A stretch of DNA of 64,000 nucleotides from DATBLE01 sp963719325 (GTDB lineage: Bacteria > Actinomycetota > Thermoleophilia > Gaiellales > Gaiellaceae): contig CAVRBW010000014.1 in the NCBI GenBank assembly GCA_963719325.1, positions 1 to 64,000 of the forward strand, in the 5' to 3' direction. The notes under the pieces are model-generated. The model worked only from the letters and a program-made list of their open reading frames with translations. It did not search any database and was not told where the DNA came from. Each line of letters starts with the position of its first letter. The stretch's first letter is position 1. This document shows, in pieces, positions 30,077 to 37,609 of the stretch. Both the position numbers and the translations under genes were made by a program.

Positions 30077-30921
30077 ACGGTCTCTCTCCAGCGCAGCGAT
30101 CTTGCGATCAGCTCGTTCACCGCGAGGGCGATCGCGAGCAACACGACGATTGCCGCGAGCCACGTGGGGAAGTCGAACCGCCCTCCGGCCTGCGATTCGC
30201 GCGCGGGCGGCGGTTCGGGAAGCCCCTTCAACACGGTGTGCGGCCCTTCCAGCTTCTCGAACCAGTGCCGGTCGGATTCCACGGCATTCGGCAGCATCAA
30301 CACGCGTAGGTCGATTCCGGCCTTGGCGAGCGAGATCAGCCGGCGGCGCAAGCCTCCTCGGTCGTCGGGCGCGTCCCCGAGGTCGCTGAGCAGGAGGATG
30401 TGGCCGGAGACACGGTCACGCCGGAGCGCCCGAGCCGCTGCTGCGAGCCCGACCGACATTCGCGTGCCGCCGCTGAAGCTCGGATACCAGGGGTTCGGCT
30501 CGTACCGCGTCCGCGGTAATCCCACCTGGCCCGTGCGTGGCCTCGGATGGGGCGTGAAGACGCGCGCGAAGGGCTGGAGCTCGGCGGGAGGGCTGCCCGG
30601 AGGCAGCGCCTCGAGCGCGGAATCCGAGAACAGCACGAGCCCGACGCGACCCGTCGTCCGGCTGAGACGCTGGAGCGCCTTCCCCGCCACCGCGAACGAG
30701 GATTGCCCGACGCTGCCGGAGACGTCGAGAACGATCTCCGTCGTCGATCCGCCCGGGCTTGGGAGCGTGGGCGAGCCGCCGCCTCGCGGCGCAAGGACCA
30801 CTGCGGCGCCGACGAGCGCTGCGAGAGCCAGCGTGATCGCGGCTCGCAGAATCTGCGCCCGGCGTGCCGCGGGCCAAAGCAGCGGGGCGTCGGCAATCGG
30901 CAGGCCGCGAGGGGAGCTCAC
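30073..30921 (-). CDS. VWA domain protein with terminal membrane helices
   Basis: 282 residues. One N-terminal hydrophobic segment ('AAITLALAALVGAAVVLA') and one C-terminal ('WLAAIVVLLAIALAVNEL') bracket a von Willebrand A domain with MIDAS 'VLDVSGSVG' (D-x-S-x-S), 'SGGTRMSVGL' (Thr) and 'LLLSDLGDAPDD' (Asp). It is the second VWA protein of the cluster. Probably membrane-bound, partner of the other VWA protein and MoxR. ATGA/GTGA-type overlaps on both sides show tight coupling. Confidence 0.8.
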   Translation of the reverse strand: MSSPRGLPIADAPLLWPAARRAQILRAAITLALAALVGAAVVLAPRGGGSPTLPSPGGSTTEIVLDVSGSVGQSSFAVAGKALQRLSRTTGRVGLVLFSDSALEALPPGSPPAELQPFARVFTPHPRPRTGQVGLPRTRYEPNPWYPSFSGGTRMSVGLAAAARALRRDRVSGHILLLSDLGDAPDDRGGLRRRLISLAKAGIDLRVLMLPNAVESDRHWFEKLEGPHTVLKGLPEPPPARESQAGGRFDFPTWLAAIVVLLAIALAVNELIARSLRWRETV

Positions 30922-31772
30922 GCCTTCTCCTTCGCGGCGTGTTGCGCGTCGGAGGTCAGGCGCCGGACCGTCTCACCGGCCGGCGGTTGCGGTGACCACG
31001 CGAGCTCCCGCGCTTCGAGCGCCAGGGCGCCGAGGCCGCGCTCTTCGAGAGCGATCGCCAGCGACTCGAGCGCCGCGCGGCGATTCTCCTGGCCGCCGCC
31101 GGCGGCGATCCCTGTGACCAGCAGGGCGTAGTCGAGTGCCGAGGCTGCGGGCTTGCCGTTGGTCGACACCTGGGGTCGTGGCCGCCAGCCGAGCCAGGCG
31201 AAGCCGAGCGCCCCCGCTCCAATGAGCGCCAGGCCTCCGGCGAGCGCAATGAGCAGACCGGTGAGTCGATGCCGGCCTCCGCTCTCCCGAGGGGGCGCGG
31301 CGACCTCGCCGCGCAATTGCGGAGACCTGAGGTCGTCCGGCGCGAGGCGAGACGCCTGCCGCACGGGTGGCCAGATTCCGATCAGCTTGCGTCCGTCCGG
31401 GAAGACGACCTCGGCCGGCGGCAAGGTCAGCTTGCGCTCGCTCCCCGGCGAGCCGACGCACTGTGCGCGCAGGCAGTCGAGTGTGAACTGGTATCGCAAT
31501 GCGTTCCCCGCCCGGGTGACGGTTCGACGTAGGACGCGATAGGGCGAAAAGGTGGCCTTCACCCGGTAGGCGGCGGGAACCTCGAGCGTGGCGGTCACGA
31601 CCTGACCGAACAGGTGGGTTCGCGGCACGAGGGTCGCGCGAATGACCTGCTTTGGCTTGACGGCGCCCTGGCTGCGCACTGCGGCGGGCACGATCACCGC
31701 CGCGGCCGCCGCCAGCGCCGCAAGGCAGAAGGCCACCCACGCCGCGGCGCGCCAATCGCTCAGGCGGTCCAT
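30918..31772 (-). CDS. Membrane protein of the MoxR/Bat cluster (BatD-like role)
   Basis: 284 residues. An N-terminal hydrophobic helix, a beta-rich external domain ('RTHLFGQVVTATLEVPAAYRV' and two cysteines in 'LDCLRAQCVG'), a second helix ('LLIALAGGLALIGAGALGFAWLG') and a cytosolic helical tail. The architecture and position fit a BatD/DUF4381-type component, but sequence similarity is not clear to me. It overlaps the DUF58 gene upstream and the VWA gene downstream. Confidence 0.6.
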   Translation of the reverse strand: MDRLSDWRAAAWVAFCLAALAAAAAVIVPAAVRSQGAVKPKQVIRATLVPRTHLFGQVVTATLEVPAAYRVKATFSPYRVLRRTVTRAGNALRYQFTLDCLRAQCVGSPGSERKLTLPPAEVVFPDGRKLIGIWPPVRQASRLAPDDLRSPQLRGEVAAPPRESGGRHRLTGLLIALAGGLALIGAGALGFAWLGWRPRPQVSTNGKPAASALDYALLVTGIAAGGGQENRRAALESLAIALEERGLGALALEARELAWSPQPPAGETVRRLTSDAQHAAKEKA

Positions 31773-32593
31773 GCGAACGTGCTGCGCCGGCCCTCGGCCC
31801 AGCCGAGGAGGGCGTCGTGCACGGCGTCGGGGTCGGATGTGCCGAGGACGACCGGCTCCAGGCCGAGCTCCTCGAGCCGGGCGACGATCGCCGTGAACCG
31901 CGCCTCGTTCTCGTCTCGGCGCCGCGTCGCTTCTCGCCGGGTCAGGAAGACCGCACGGACTCGCCCAGCTGCGTCCGAGAGCGGTACCGTCACCCCGGAG
32001 ACGTCGGGAAAGCTCTGCTCCCAGGTCGGGTCCTGCACGACCACAGGGACGACGTCCCAGGTACGCGCCAGCGCGTCGTCCCAGGCCTCGTCGGGCGGGA
32101 AGGCAAGGAAGTCCGAGACGAGGAAGACGATGCTGCCGGTGCGAAGGGCGCGAACGGGGTCCTCGACCGGCAGGCTCGCAAGCCGCACGAGGGGCGAGCG
32201 CGAGCGCTGCGCGCTAGCAACCACGATCCGCTCCACCTCCTCCACCGCAGTCGGCTTGTGCAGCCACGGCAAGCCGGGCGGGTGAAGGCTCATGGTCGGG
32301 CTCCGGTCGATCGCGAGCCCGACGCTGACGCGCTCCTCGGCGAGGTGCTCGCGGACGATCAGCTCGTCTTCGTTGCTGACTGCCGAGAGCTTTGCCGACG
32401 CATGGCGGTCGATCCTGCGTGGGTCGTCGTCGGGGCGATACGGACGCGAGCCGATCGGGTCGAAGCTGCCTTCCCGCCGCAGCGAGCGTGCGTCACCGAA
32501 GGGCAGCCCGATGATCCGGCGCCGGGGGACGAGAGGGACGACCCGATCCGCGCTCAGAGAGCCTGGGGCCGCGGTGCGAGCTCGAGGCAGCAT
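31760..32593 (-). CDS. DUF58 family protein of the MoxR cluster
   Basis: 277 residues. The DUF58 signature is visible as 'GSRPYRPDDDPRRIDRHASAK' (the R-x-Y-x-x-G/D-D-D-x-R-x-I-D-W/R motif), followed by a degenerate VWA fold ('VGLAIDRSPTMSL', 'FLVSDF'). It accompanies MoxR AAA ATPases and VWA proteins throughout bacteria. The first ~13 codons overlap the MoxR gene end by 40 bp, so the real start may be a little further downstream. Confidence 0.82.
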   Translation of the reverse strand: MLPRARTAAPGSLSADRVVPLVPRRRIIGLPFGDARSLRREGSFDPIGSRPYRPDDDPRRIDRHASAKLSAVSNEDELIVREHLAEERVSVGLAIDRSPTMSLHPPGLPWLHKPTAVEEVERIVVASAQRSRSPLVRLASLPVEDPVRALRTGSIVFLVSDFLAFPPDEAWDDALARTWDVVPVVVQDPTWEQSFPDVSGVTVPLSDAAGRVRAVFLTRREATRRRDENEARFTAIVARLEELGLEPVVLGTSDPDAVHDALLGWAEGRRSTFAWTA

Positions 32594-33609
32594 TCCCAGA
32601 GTTGCCGGAGCGTCTCCTCGCGCCCCAGCTTGCGGATTGTTCCGAGGTAGGAGGGCGAGAACACGATCCGGTGGGCGATCACGGGCAGGAACAGCGGCTC
32701 GACGTCCTCCGGCACGGCGTATGTGCGCCCCTCCAGAAGCGCCCAGGCGCGGACCGCTCGCTCCAGGGCGAGCGATCCCCGAACGGATGCGCTCAGCGCG
32801 ATCGTGTCGAGCGCCCGCGTGGCTCCGACGAGTCCGACGATCCAGCGCTGGATCAGCTCGTCCACGTAGACCTCCTCGACGGCGTGCTGGAGGGCGCGGA
32901 TCTCCTCCTTGGTCACGGTCGCGCCGAGCGAGCCGAGCGGATGACCATGCTGCTGGTCCCGCACGATCGCGAGCTCGTCCTCGGGGTTCGGGTACCCGAG
33001 CGAGATCCGCATGAAGAAACGGTCGAGCTGCGCCTCGGGCAGCGGGTACGTGCCGTCGTGCTCGATCGGGTTCTCCGTGGCGAGGAGCAGGAACGGCCGC
33101 GGGAGCTGCCGGGTCTTTCCGTCGACCGTCACCTGCGTCTCGGCCATCGCCTCGAGCAACGCCGACTGCGTCTTCGGCATCGCGCGGTTGACCTCGTCGA
33201 GCAGGACGACGTTCGCGAAGATCGGCCCCGGCCTGAACTCGAAGTCACGGTCCTTCTGGTTGAAGATCGAGAGCCCGGTGACGTCGGTGGGCTGCAGGTC
33301 GGGGGTGCACTGGATCCGGCCGACCGTCGCACCCTTGACGCTCTGCGAGAGTGCGCGTGCGAGCACCGTCTTCGCCGTGCCGGGCACGTCCTCGATCAAG
33401 ACGTGTCCCCCGCACGCGAGCGCGGCGATGACGAGCCTGATCTCGTGGCGCTTTCCCCGGACGACGCGCTCGACGTTGTCGAGCAGCGCTCCGGAGATCT
33501 CCGCCGGATCGGACCGCCGCGTTGCCCGGACTGCTGCCACCGCCGCCCCGCGCGACCCCGAGCCGTTCGTGCGCGGCGCACGGGTCGTCGTCGCGTTGCG
33601 CTGGCGCAT
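32554..33609 (-). CDS. MoxR-family AAA+ ATPase
   Basis: 351 residues, normal for MoxR. The N-terminal 'LDNVERVVRGKRHEIRLVIAAL' leads to Walker A 'IEDVPGTAKTVLA', the family block 'RIQCTPDLQPTDVTGLSIF', Walker B 'NVVLLDEVNRAMPKTQSALLEAM', sensor 1 'LLATENPIEHDGTYPLPEAQLDRF' region, and the lid with 'SASVRGSLALERA' (S-P/V-R-x-x). It acts as a chaperone-like ATPase on the VWA/DUF58 partners downstream. ATG 33609 gives a ~35-residue basic leader. It is the first gene of the minus-strand block and diverges from sufS. Confidence 0.9.
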   Translation of the reverse strand: MRQRNATTTRAPRTNGSGSRGAAVAAVRATRRSDPAEISGALLDNVERVVRGKRHEIRLVIAALACGGHVLIEDVPGTAKTVLARALSQSVKGATVGRIQCTPDLQPTDVTGLSIFNQKDRDFEFRPGPIFANVVLLDEVNRAMPKTQSALLEAMAETQVTVDGKTRQLPRPFLLLATENPIEHDGTYPLPEAQLDRFFMRISLGYPNPEDELAIVRDQQHGHPLGSLGATVTKEEIRALQHAVEEVYVDELIQRWIVGLVGATRALDTIALSASVRGSLALERAVRAWALLEGRTYAVPEDVEPLFLPVIAHRIVFSPSYLGTIRKLGREETLRQLWECCLELAPRPQAL

Positions 33610-33677
33610 ATCCCAGCAATCCCCCAATTCGCGCCCGAGAAAACCCGGCCCGAAACGGTCGAGCGAGGCTCGGCCGG

Positions 33678-33683
33678 TACGAT
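33678..33683 (+). promoter_or_regulatory. -10 element (TACGAT) of sufS
   Basis: TACGAT ends 7 nt before GTG 33691, so sufS-sufU-Rieske probably have their own leaderless promoter, separate from that of sufC. Confidence 0.45.
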
Positions 33684-33690
33684 TCGAGTC

Positions 33691-34935
33691 GTGTCCGTGA
33701 CCACCGAGTCGAAGCTCGATGCCGCCAAGCTGCGGGCCGACTTTCCGATTTTCGAGCAACAGGTGCACGGGAAGCCCCTCGCCTTCCTCGACTCGGCCGC
33801 CAGCGCGCAGAAGCCGAGGCAAGTGCTCGACGCCATGAATCGGTTCTACGAGACGTCGTACGCGAACGTGCACCGAGGCGTCTACGAGCTGGCCGAGCGG
33901 GCAACGGAGGCGCTGGAGCTCGCGCGCGAGAAGGCGCGGGCGTTCGTGAACGCCTCCTCGGCCCGCGAGATCATCTTCCTGCGCAACGCAACCGAGGCGA
34001 TCAATCTGGTCGCGTACGCCTGGGGGCTGAACAACCTCGGTCCGGGCGACATCGTGCTCGTCACCGAGCTCGAGCACCACTCCAACTACGTTCCGTGGCA
34101 GTTCATCGCCGGCAAGACCGGAGCCGACTTCCGGATGCTGCCGCTCGACGACCAGGGCGAGCTTCGTCTCGACCTGCTCGAGGAGACCGTCGCCGGCGGC
34201 CCCGTGAAGGTGGTCGCCGCGGGCTATGTCTCGAACTCGCTGGGCACCGTCAACCACATCGACAAGCTGGCGCAGTGGGCGCACGAGCGCGGCGCGATTG
34301 CCGTCTGCGATGCCGCCCAGGCCGCGCCGCACCGTCGAGTCGACGTCCAGGCGCTGGGTGTCGACTTCCTCGCCGTCTCGGGCCACAAGATGTGCGGCCC
34401 CAGCGGCATCGGGTTCCTGTGGGGTCGCGCGGAGCTGCTCCAGGCGATGGACCCGTTCCTGACCGGTGGTCACATGATCAGCAAGGTCGGGTTCGAGAAG
34501 ACCTCCTGGGGTGAGCTGCCGCACAAGTTCGAGGCCGGAACGGCGCCGATGGCGGAGGCGGTCGGTCTCGGAGCGGCGATCGACTACCTGAACGAGGCAG
34601 GTCTCGAGGCGATCGAGCAGCACGAGCACGAGCTGGCCGCCTACGCGCTCGACCGGCTCGCCGAGCTGCCGTGGGTGACGACCTACGGGCCGCCGCCGGA
34701 CCGCCGGGCGGGGATCGTCTCCTTCAACGTCGACCAGATCCACCCGCACGACGTCGCCCAGATCCTCGACCTCGAGGGCGTTGCGATCCGGGCCGGTCAC
34801 CACTGCTGTCAGCCGCTGATGCAGAAGCTCGGCGTGATGGCGACGAACCGGGCGAGCTTCTACCTCTATACCGTCCGTGAGGAGATCGACCAGCTCGTCG
34901 CCGGTCTCCACCGCGCCAAGGACGTCTTCCGATGA
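33691..34935 (+). CDS. sufS: Cysteine desulfurase SufS
   Basis: 414 residues, PLP class V, group II desulfurase. 'FLDSAASAQKPRQVLDAM' opens the fold, 'LEHHSNYVPWQ' is the cofactor-stacking His region, 'VSGHKMCGPSGIGFLWG' holds the PLP Lys, and 'IRAGHHCCQPLMQKLG' carries the catalytic Cys on the short SufS-type loop. It releases sulfane sulfur from cysteine and hands it to SufU, encoded next (ATGA overlap). GTG 33691 fits a leaderless start; GTG 33697 is an alternative. Confidence 0.95.
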   Translation: MSVTTESKLDAAKLRADFPIFEQQVHGKPLAFLDSAASAQKPRQVLDAMNRFYETSYANVHRGVYELAERATEALELAREKARAFVNASSAREIIFLRNATEAINLVAYAWGLNNLGPGDIVLVTELEHHSNYVPWQFIAGKTGADFRMLPLDDQGELRLDLLEETVAGGPVKVVAAGYVSNSLGTVNHIDKLAQWAHERGAIAVCDAAQAAPHRRVDVQALGVDFLAVSGHKMCGPSGIGFLWGRAELLQAMDPFLTGGHMISKVGFEKTSWGELPHKFEAGTAPMAEAVGLGAAIDYLNEAGLEAIEQHEHELAAYALDRLAELPWVTTYGPPPDRRAGIVSFNVDQIHPHDVAQILDLEGVAIRAGHHCCQPLMQKLGVMATNRASFYLYTVREEIDQLVAGLHRAKDVFR

Positions 34936-35366
34936 GTGAGTTCGACCAGCTCTACCGCGAGGTGATCCTGGACCACTACAAGAATCCGCGCGGCCACGGA
35001 GTGATGGAGGACGCGGACGTCGAAGCCGACGGGCAGAACCCGCTCTGCGGAGACGAGGTCTCGATCTACGTGTCCTTCTCGGAGGACGGCGACACGATCG
35101 ACGACGTGATGTTCTCCGGCCGCGGCTGCGCGATCAGCCAGGCGGCGACCTCGATGCTGACCGAGATGGTGAAGGGCCGGAAGGCGAGTGACGTGGCGGC
35201 GATGCCGAAGGAGGACCTGCTCGAGGAGATCGGCATCCCGCTGACCCCGGTCAGGCTGAAGTGCGCGATCCTCGGCCTCACCACGCTCAAGATCGCTCTG
35301 CACAAGGGCAAGGGCACTCCGCTCCCCGAGGAATGGGCGGGGATGGAAGAGATCGAGATCACCTAG
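34932..35366 (+). CDS. sufU: Sulfur relay/scaffold protein SufU
   Basis: 144 residues of the IscU/SufU fold. The three zinc/cluster cysteines are in 'NPLCGDEV', 'SGRGCAISQA' and 'VRLKCAILG', and the SufU-specific insertion precedes the third. In actinobacteria and Bacillus SufU is the zinc-dependent sulfur acceptor of SufS. The ATG overlaps the sufS stop; the next gene starts 2 nt after its stop. Confidence 0.95.
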   Translation: MSEFDQLYREVILDHYKNPRGHGVMEDADVEADGQNPLCGDEVSIYVSFSEDGDTIDDVMFSGRGCAISQAATSMLTEMVKGRKASDVAAMPKEDLLEEIGIPLTPVRLKCAILGLTTLKIALHKGKGTPLPEEWAGMEEIEIT

Positions 35367-35367
35367 C

Positions 35368-35679
35368 GTGGCCTCGCTGGACGTGTGCCCGGTGGACGAG
35401 CTGCCGCCGGGCGAGGTGAAGATCGTCCACGCCGGCTCGATCTCGCTCGGCGTGTACAACCTCGACGGCGAGTACTACGCGATCGAGGATCGCTGCTCGC
35501 ACGACGACGGGCCTCTCTGCGAGGGCGAGTTCGACTCCGACACCGGGGTCGTGATCTGTCCGCGCCACGGCGCGAACTTCGACATTAGATCCGGTCGCGC
35601 GCTCACCCTTCCCGCCTACCTACCGGTGGGCGTCTATCCCGTCCGGGTCGAAGACGGGTTGGTCAAGGTCGAGGTCTAG
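35368..35679 (+). CDS. Rieske [2Fe-2S] ferredoxin-like protein
   Basis: 103 residues, a non-membrane Rieske domain. Cluster ligands are 'CSHDDGPL' (C-x-H) and 'CPRHGANFDI' (C-x2-H), with the usual G-x-A/N-F-D following. Small Rieske proteins of this kind follow sufU or sufT in many actinobacterial suf operons or act as electron carriers for oxygenases. GTG 35368 is 2 nt after sufU. The cluster is a likely product or client of the operon it sits in. Confidence 0.92.
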   Translation: MASLDVCPVDELPPGEVKIVHAGSISLGVYNLDGEYYAIEDRCSHDDGPLCEGEFDSDTGVVICPRHGANFDIRSGRALTLPAYLPVGVYPVRVEDGLVKVEV

Positions 35680-35713
35680 GCTGCTTCGGCCGGGTCTCAC
35701 CACGTGCCGCGTG

Positions 35714-35738
35714 CAACCCAGTGTCTGACACTGGGTTG
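35714..35738. repeat. 25-bp palindrome after the suf operon
   Basis: caacccagtg and cactgggttg pair perfectly across a tctga loop, and the central bases extend the match to 12 bp per arm. It lies 35 bp after the Rieske stop, so it may terminate the transcript, or be a mobile REP-like unit. No T-tract. Confidence 0.75.
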
Positions 35739-35769
35739 TGACGGTTCCGTGACGAAGTGTCCACTGGCA

Positions 35770-35775
35770 TAAGCT
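35770..35775 (+). promoter_or_regulatory. -10 element (TAAGCT) of the O-methyltransferase gene
   Basis: TAAGCT ends 6 nt before GTG 35782, again the leaderless-type distance. Confidence 0.45.
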
Positions 35776-35781
35776 GGTGGC

Positions 35782-36381
35782 GTGCTGGACGAGAGGGCGC
35801 GCGCCGTGCTCGCGCGACTGGAACGCGAGGACGAACAGGAACGGGCGCAGGGGCTGCCGTCCGCGGTACGCTCGCGGTCGGTCTCGCCGACGACGGGTCG
35901 TTTTCTGTTTGCGCTCGTCGCGCCGCAGAACGGCTGCGAGGTGCTCGAGATCGGAGGCTCCCGCGGCTACTCCTCGATCTGGCTGGCCGCGGGAGCGCGG
36001 ATCCTCGGCGGACGCGTCGTGTCGCTGGAGCACGATCCAGCCAAGTGCGAGGCGTGGCGCCGCAACGTCTCCGAGGCGGGCCTCGACGAGTGGGCCGAGT
36101 TGGTCGAGGGTGACGCCCACGAGGCCCTGCCCGCAATCGAGGACGTCTTCGACGTCGTGTTCCTCGACGCAGAGAAGGAAGACTACGAGCAGCTGTTTGC
36201 GCTCGCCCGGCCGAAGCTCGAGCCGGGCGCCGTCGTGATTGCCGACAACGTGCTCTCGCACGAGGAGACGCTCGGCGCCTACTCCCGGGCCCGCCAGGCC
36301 GACGCGGGACTCGAGAGCGTCACGGTCCCGCTCGACCGCGGCCTCGAGCTCAGCGTCGTCCTGACGCAGTCGGTAAAGTGA
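35782..36381 (+). CDS. SAM-dependent O-methyltransferase, caffeoyl-CoA/YrrM type
   Basis: 199 residues. SAM motif I is 'VLEIGGSRGYSSIWLA' (E-x-G-G/T-x-x-G-Y-S), motif II 'VSLEHDPAKCEAWRRN', post-motif 'GDAHEALPAI' and 'VVFLDAEKEDYEQL' (D-A-x-K-x-x-Y, metal site), then 'VVIADNVL'. This is the cation-dependent O-methyltransferase group acting on catechol-like or tRNA hydroxyls (TrmR/YrrM). The exact substrate is unknown. GTG 35782 fits a leaderless promoter. A candidate structured RNA starts ~10 nt after the stop. Confidence 0.88.
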   Translation: MLDERARAVLARLEREDEQERAQGLPSAVRSRSVSPTTGRFLFALVAPQNGCEVLEIGGSRGYSSIWLAAGARILGGRVVSLEHDPAKCEAWRRNVSEAGLDEWAELVEGDAHEALPAIEDVFDVVFLDAEKEDYEQLFALARPKLEPGAVVIADNVLSHEETLGAYSRARQADAGLESVTVPLDRGLELSVVLTQSVK

Positions 36382-36409
36382 GATCACCGCGGAAAGGAGG
36401 TGGTCCGAC

Positions 36410-36451
36410 TTGAGCGATGACAGTACGGGCAGTGGAGGTGCTGGCCGGTAG
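36410..36451 (+). CDS. Possible 13-residue peptide in the structured RNA
   Basis: TTG at 36410 starts 13 codons (MSDDSTGSGGAGR) ending TAG, 9 nt after aaaggagg. The strength of the ribosome site far exceeds that of most genes here. It may be a leader peptide or the SD-like element may be structural in an RNA. Confidence 0.3.
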   Translation: MSDDSTGSGGAGR

Positions 36452-36574
36452 GGGCGTGTCCCCAGACCTGAAGAGGGGAATCGCCTAGCCAGCGTAGGGG
36501 ACTACGCCGAGAGCGCCGCCGCCCGAAGGAAGGCGGCAGGAAGCGCCCCTGCTAATACAGGCTGGTAACCAGAT

Positions 36575-36600
36575 CGAAGGGCCGCGCAAGCGGCCCTTCG
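36575..36600 (+). terminator. 11-bp hairpin with GCAA tetraloop
   Basis: cgaagggccgc pairs with gcggcccttcg around gcaa, without mismatch. It closes the candidate RNA; no T-run follows. Confidence 0.55.
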
Positions 36601-36605
36601 CTCAT

Positions 36606-36720
36606 AACGGGGGAACCCGTGGTTCCCCCGTTGGCCCCCTCCTTCGGCACGCGTTGCCAGCGGCTGGTGCTCCGCCGGGGGCGAGCCCCGGCTCCGCAAA
36701 GAACCCTTGTTTCCAAACGA
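36606..36720. repeat. Dispersed palindromic repeat, copy A
   Basis: The core at 36606-36632 pairs aacgggggaac with gttcccccgtt over a 5-nt loop. Downstream comes 'ggccccctcc', then 'ggcacgcgt' and a ctccg-rich tail, as in copy D at 53683. It abuts the 3' end of the epimerase gene. Confidence 0.75.
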
Positions 36721-36724
36721 CGAG

Positions 36725-37609
36725 CTACGCGGCGCGGCGGATTTGCTCGTCGACTCCGAGCAGGTCGATCCGGAACGTCTCCTGGGCTGCTGTGTTGTCG
36801 CAGACGTTGTCGCCCGCCAGCAGCATGGTCAGCTGGTCGCGGGTGATCGGCGGCTTCGGCAGGCGCTCCGCGACCGTGGCGCCGGCCCTGACCAGCGGCA
36901 CCGGTAGGTGGAGTTGCCTCCGCCGCTTGCCGAGCACGCGGGCGATTCGCTCGTACAGGGCGTTCCACGTCAGCTGCTCGGGCCCGCCGAGCTCGAAGGT
37001 CATCGTCGCCGCATGCTCGAGATCGAGCGCTCGCACGAAGTGGGCAGCCAGATCGTCGACCCAGATCGGCTGCAGTCGCCGCTCGCCGTCGCCCACGACC
37101 GGGACGACGGGCGACCAGCGAACCTGCCTGACGAACATCGGGAGGACGCCGCCGTCGCGGCCGAACACGAAGCTCGGCCGGAAGATCACGTGCTCGAGGC
37201 CGGAGTCTTTCACCGCCTGCTCCATCTCCCACTTCGCCCAGTAGTAGGGCACCAGCTGCTTCGACTCCGCGGTGACGCCGAGCGCGCTCATCAGCACGAA
37301 ACGGCGCACGCCTGCCTGGTGAGCCGCGGCGAGCAGGTCGCGCGTCCCCTTGGCCATCACACGCTCGAACTCGGAGCGTGGGCCGGTGATGATCGAGACG
37401 AGGTGGACGACCGCGTCGCAGCCTGCGGTCGCGCGCCGAAGGCTCTCCGGATCGGTGACGTCCCCCTTGGCGAGCTCGCAGCCCCAGGCCTTCAGCGTGC
37501 CTGCGCGCTCGGGCCTTCGGACGAGGCAACGCACATCGCGTCCCTCCGCCCGCAACGCGTGGACGACCTTCGGGCCGACGAAACCTGTTCCGCCCGTGAC
37601 CAGGATCAT
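36725..37609 (-). CDS. NAD(P)-binding extended SDR, complex I NDUFA9-like/NAD-epimerase
   Basis: 294 residues. The Rossmann motif 'ILVTGGTGFVGPKVVHAL' (G-x-x-G-x-x-G) opens the chain; 'ELAKGDVTDPESLRRA' and 'AVVHLVSIITG' follow. The active-site Tyr is in 'VPYYWAKWEME' (Y-x3-K). The C-terminal part resembles the NDUFA9/atypical SDR a5 subgroup. Such proteins serve in respiratory complex or quinone-related roles or as sugar epimerases; the substrate is not evident. It overlaps dcd by 4 bp downstream of it on the same strand. Confidence 0.85.
   Translation of the reverse strand: MILVTGGTGFVGPKVVHALRAEGRDVRCLVRRPERAGTLKAWGCELAKGDVTDPESLRRATAGCDAVVHLVSIITGPRSEFERVMAKGTRDLLAAAHQAGVRRFVLMSALGVTAESKQLVPYYWAKWEMEQAVKDSGLEHVIFRPSFVFGRDGGVLPMFVRQVRWSPVVPVVGDGERRLQPIWVDDLAAHFVRALDLEHAATMTFELGGPEQLTWNALYERIARVLGKRRRQLHLPVPLVRAGATVAERLPKPPITRDQLTMLLAGDNVCDNTAAQETFRIDLLGVDEQIRRAA

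Larger units (their letters stand above)
36391..36600 (+). ncRNA. Candidate structured RNA with embedded mini-ORF
   Basis: This ~210-bp stretch between two genes contains a near-perfect Shine-Dalgarno (ggaaaggaggt at 36391), a 13-codon ORF, and at least four potential hairpins: ggggcgtgtcccc (36451), gcgtag/ctacgc (~36495), a gccgcc/ggcggc hairpin around a cgaagga loop (~36520), and a terminal 11-bp perfect stem with a GCAA tetraloop (36575-36600). No protein gene fits. It does not match RNase P, tmRNA or SRP signatures. The SD-like 5' block and multi-hairpin body suggest either a conserved ncRNA of the raiA-motif kind or a cis-acting leader; the family is a guess. The strand is inferred from the ORF and terminal hairpin. 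Confidence 0.5.

Noticed and set aside
33610..34911. N-terminal extension of MoxR antisense to sufS
   Set aside because: Composition matches the antisense of sufS and MoxR homology begins at ATG 33609.
36391..36600. The structured region as SRP RNA, RNase P RNA or tmRNA
   Set aside because: The cgaaggaagg stretch recalls the SRP domain IV apical loop, but the conserved GUCAGG/AGCAGC context is missing. No RNase P P4 motifs and no tmRNA tRNA-like ends are present.
36382..36724. An insertion sequence or transposase remnant in the non-coding gap
   Set aside because: No transposase-like frame on either strand; the sequence is explained by the RNA candidate and repeat copy A.
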